DNA from: Salegentibacter maritimus
GTDB taxonomy: Bacteria > Bacteroidota > Bacteroidia > Flavobacteriales > Flavobacteriaceae
Direction of reading: 5' to 3'
Assembly: GCF_016236915.1 (NCBI RefSeq)
Contig: NZ_JAEHOK010000012.1
Span: 87,786 to 151,785 of the forward strand
DNA: 64,000 bases
Made by a program: the position numbers and the translations under genes. Position 1 is the stretch's first letter. Each line of letters starts with the position of its first letter. Below the pieces are notes generated by a model. The model searched no databases. It was given only the letters and a program-made list of their open reading frames with translations, and had not been told where the DNA came from. This document shows, piece by piece, positions 62,689 to 64,000 of this stretch.

Positions 62689-63939
62689 TGTTTCAATTCC
62701 TCTGGGGCTAGCCCCAGAGGAATTGGCGTTTATGTCCAGCGGTATCCGGTCTCCAAATTTAATATAAAATTGCTGAATCGTAAGGCTCCAATTATGCAAA
62801 GGAGCGGTCCATTTCTTCTCAATGTTTCGTGTGGCCAGGTAGACTAGCTTTAGCAGCGACATATCAGTGGTGAAAGCACCCTTGGTTTTGGTAACTTTCC
62901 GGATTTGCCGATGGAAGCCCTCTACGGCATTAGTGGTGTAAATAATCTTCCTAATGGGTTCTGTATACTCAAAATACTGGGATAGCTGTTCCCAGTTACG
63001 CTGCCAACTTTCAATAACTACAGGATATTTATTACCCCATTTCCCTTCCAGGTTCAATAGCTCATCTTCGGCTACATCTTTAGTGACAGCCCTATAGACC
63101 TTTTTCAGGTCTTTCATAAACTCTTTTTGATCTTTAGAGGCAATATACTTCAATGAATTACGGATTTGGTGTACAATACAAAGCTGAACCTGAGCCTTTG
63201 GATAAACGCTTAAGATGGCTTGTGTAAAGCCTTTGAGATTATCTGTACAGGCTATTAAGATATCCTGTAATCCACGGTTATGAAGGTCGGTTAAAACCTG
63301 TAGCCAGAAATTAGCACCTTCGCTCTCAGAGATATACATCCCCAGGATTTCCTTTTTCCCTTCTTTGGTAATACCCAGGATGTTATAAAGTGCTTTGTGG
63401 GCAATCTTTCCATCCACTTTAACTTTATAATGCATGGCATCAAGCCAAACAATACAGTAAAGGGGTTCTAAAGGACGACTTTGCCAGGCTTTGATATCAG
63501 GAATGATCTGATCGGTGATCTGGCTTAAAACCGTATGGGAAATATCGGTATCGTACATTTCTTTGATATGACCCGAGATGTCACGGTAGCTCATTCCAAG
63601 TCCATAAAGACCGATAATTTTTTCTGAAAGATTATCAGCCAGAATCGTCTGTCGCTTTTTAACCAGTTCCGGTTGGAAGCTACTTTGACGGTCTTCAGGG
63701 GTTTCAATGTCAAAAGAGCCAAAGCCACTTTTAAGCTTTTTCTTTCCCTTGCCATTGCGTTTATTCCCTTTGGAGCGTTCATCACTACTTAGATGAGAGT
63801 CCATCTCTGCCTGAAGGGCCTTCTCAATAACGTTCTTGAGCATCGGTGCAAAAGCACCGTCTGCACCAAAAAGGCTTTTGCCTGACATGAACTGGTCAAG
63901 CACCTTTTTCTCGAATTCTTGTTGTTCTTTTGTTGCCAT
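62674..63939 (-). CDS. IS256-family transposase
   Basis: The 421-residue DDE transposase of the IS256/Mutator group has the first Asp in WLDAMHYKV (near residue 170), the second in CTDNLKGF (near 235), and the Glu in TTNAVEGFHRQIRKVTK (near 345), with the C/H-rich QLCIVHQIRNS segment typical of the family. The reading frame is complete, so the element may still be active. A 32-bp perfect palindrome lies inside the 3' end of the coding region (62694-62725). Confidence 0.97.
   Translation of the reverse strand: MATKEQQEFEKKVLDQFMSGKSLFGADGAFAPMLKNVIEKALQAEMDSHLSSDERSKGNKRNGKGKKKLKSGFGSFDIETPEDRQSSFQPELVKKRQTILADNLSEKIIGLYGLGMSYRDISGHIKEMYDTDISHTVLSQITDQIIPDIKAWQSRPLEPLYCIVWLDAMHYKVKVDGKIAHKALYNILGITKEGKKEILGMYISESEGANFWLQVLTDLHNRGLQDILIACTDNLKGFTQAILSVYPKAQVQLCIVHQIRNSLKYIASKDQKEFMKDLKKVYRAVTKDVAEDELLNLEGKWGNKYPVVIESWQRNWEQLSQYFEYTEPIRKIIYTTNAVEGFHRQIRKVTKTKGAFTTDMSLLKLVYLATRNIEKKWTAPLHNWSLTIQQFYIKFGDRIPLDINANSSGASPRGIETSDRV
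62694..62725. repeat. Perfect 32-bp palindrome inside the transposase gene
   Basis: CAATTCCTCTGGGGCT is followed directly by its exact reverse complement with no loop. It lies 6 bp inside the left inverted repeat and encodes part of the transposase C-terminus (SSGASPRG). A structure at this place could block transcription entering from the host side. Confidence 0.85.
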
Positions 63940-63974
63940 AATTCTGTATGAATGAAATTAATAAATAATTCAAT

Positions 63975-63998
63975 TCAGACAGAGTTTATTTTACACTC
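63975..63998. repeat. IS256 right inverted repeat
   Basis: This is the partner of the left repeat at 62665-62688. It lies 35 bp upstream of the transposase start codon, and the promoter of the transposase should overlap it. Confidence 0.85.
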
Positions 63999-64000
63999 TC

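Larger units (their letters stand above)
62662..64000 (-). mobile_element. IS256-family insertion sequence
   Basis: A single transposase gene is enclosed by imperfect inverted repeats: left 62665-62688 and right 63975-63998, matching at 21 of 24 positions with the shared core TAAACTCTGTCTGA. The exact outer ends and the target-site duplication cannot be fixed, because the window stops two bases past the right repeat. The element inserted into the end of a metallopeptidase lipoprotein gene. Confidence 0.92.

Overview
The window is one contiguous piece of a Bacteroidetes chromosome, most likely from a marine or halophilic Flavobacteriaceae species of the Gramella/Salegentibacter/Zunongwangia type. 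That placement is inferred from gene families and from signals visible in the sequence: a type IX secretion (T9SS) sorting tail, a SusC/SusD pair, an OlsF-type fused acyltransferase, a Bacteroidetes-type tyrosine integrase with an IntDOT-like active site, and promoter boxes of the form TAnnTTTG. Coding density is high up to about 44.5 kb and then drops in an AT-rich accessory region.

Layout. 1-16.9 kb: the end of a flippase-like membrane protein, an esterase-fold protein, radA, a broken M23 peptidase gene, a minus-strand group (T9SS protein, DinB, xth, OmpA lipoprotein, aldo/keto reductase), glyS, a coiled-coil membrane protein, comF-like, an Ig-like lipoprotein, a nitrilase and a YagU-like protein. 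16.9-23.4 kb: a ligase-associated DNA damage operon on the minus strand (exonuclease, ATP-dependent ligase, DEXH helicase). It is split between ligase and helicase by a DUF559 endonuclease-like gene and by six copies of a hairpin-rich repeat, five of them in tandem with a period of about 180 bp. 23.5-33.1 kb: terB-like, fbp, two tandem GNAT genes, aspartate kinase, an OlsF-like aminolipid synthase, an SDR, arsC with a DUF6428 gene behind a palindromic ArsR-like operator, a decayed glyoxalase-family gene, and a D-2-hydroxyacid dehydrogenase. Small REP-like hairpins lie between these genes. 33.1-44.5 kb: housekeeping operons (serS, TPR protein, DUF4286, rsmA, mgtE; prs, rplY, pth, ribF, HTTM protein) and a CIA30 protein.

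44.7-64 kb: tRNA-Leu(CAA) followed by a tyrosine integrase marks the start of a probable genomic island. It carries a receiver-only response regulator, a 1168-residue GAF/six-PAS histidine kinase, a LytTR regulator with its LytS-type kinase, a metzincin-like protease, a SusC/SusD pair, two lipoproteins, and an IS256-family element that cuts off the end of a metallopeptidase lipoprotein gene. Two perfect 10-bp direct repeats spaced 21 bp start to start lie upstream of the protease gene. This is the geometry expected of a LytTR operator and links the two-component system to the protease/SusCD genes, which I read as a candidate peptide-acquisition locus.

The two observations most worth following are the DUF559/repeat array inside the DNA repair operon, where each tandem unit has copied the helicase start codon, and the LytTR-controlled protease/SusCD locus. 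All calls come from reading the sequence; no database search was run.
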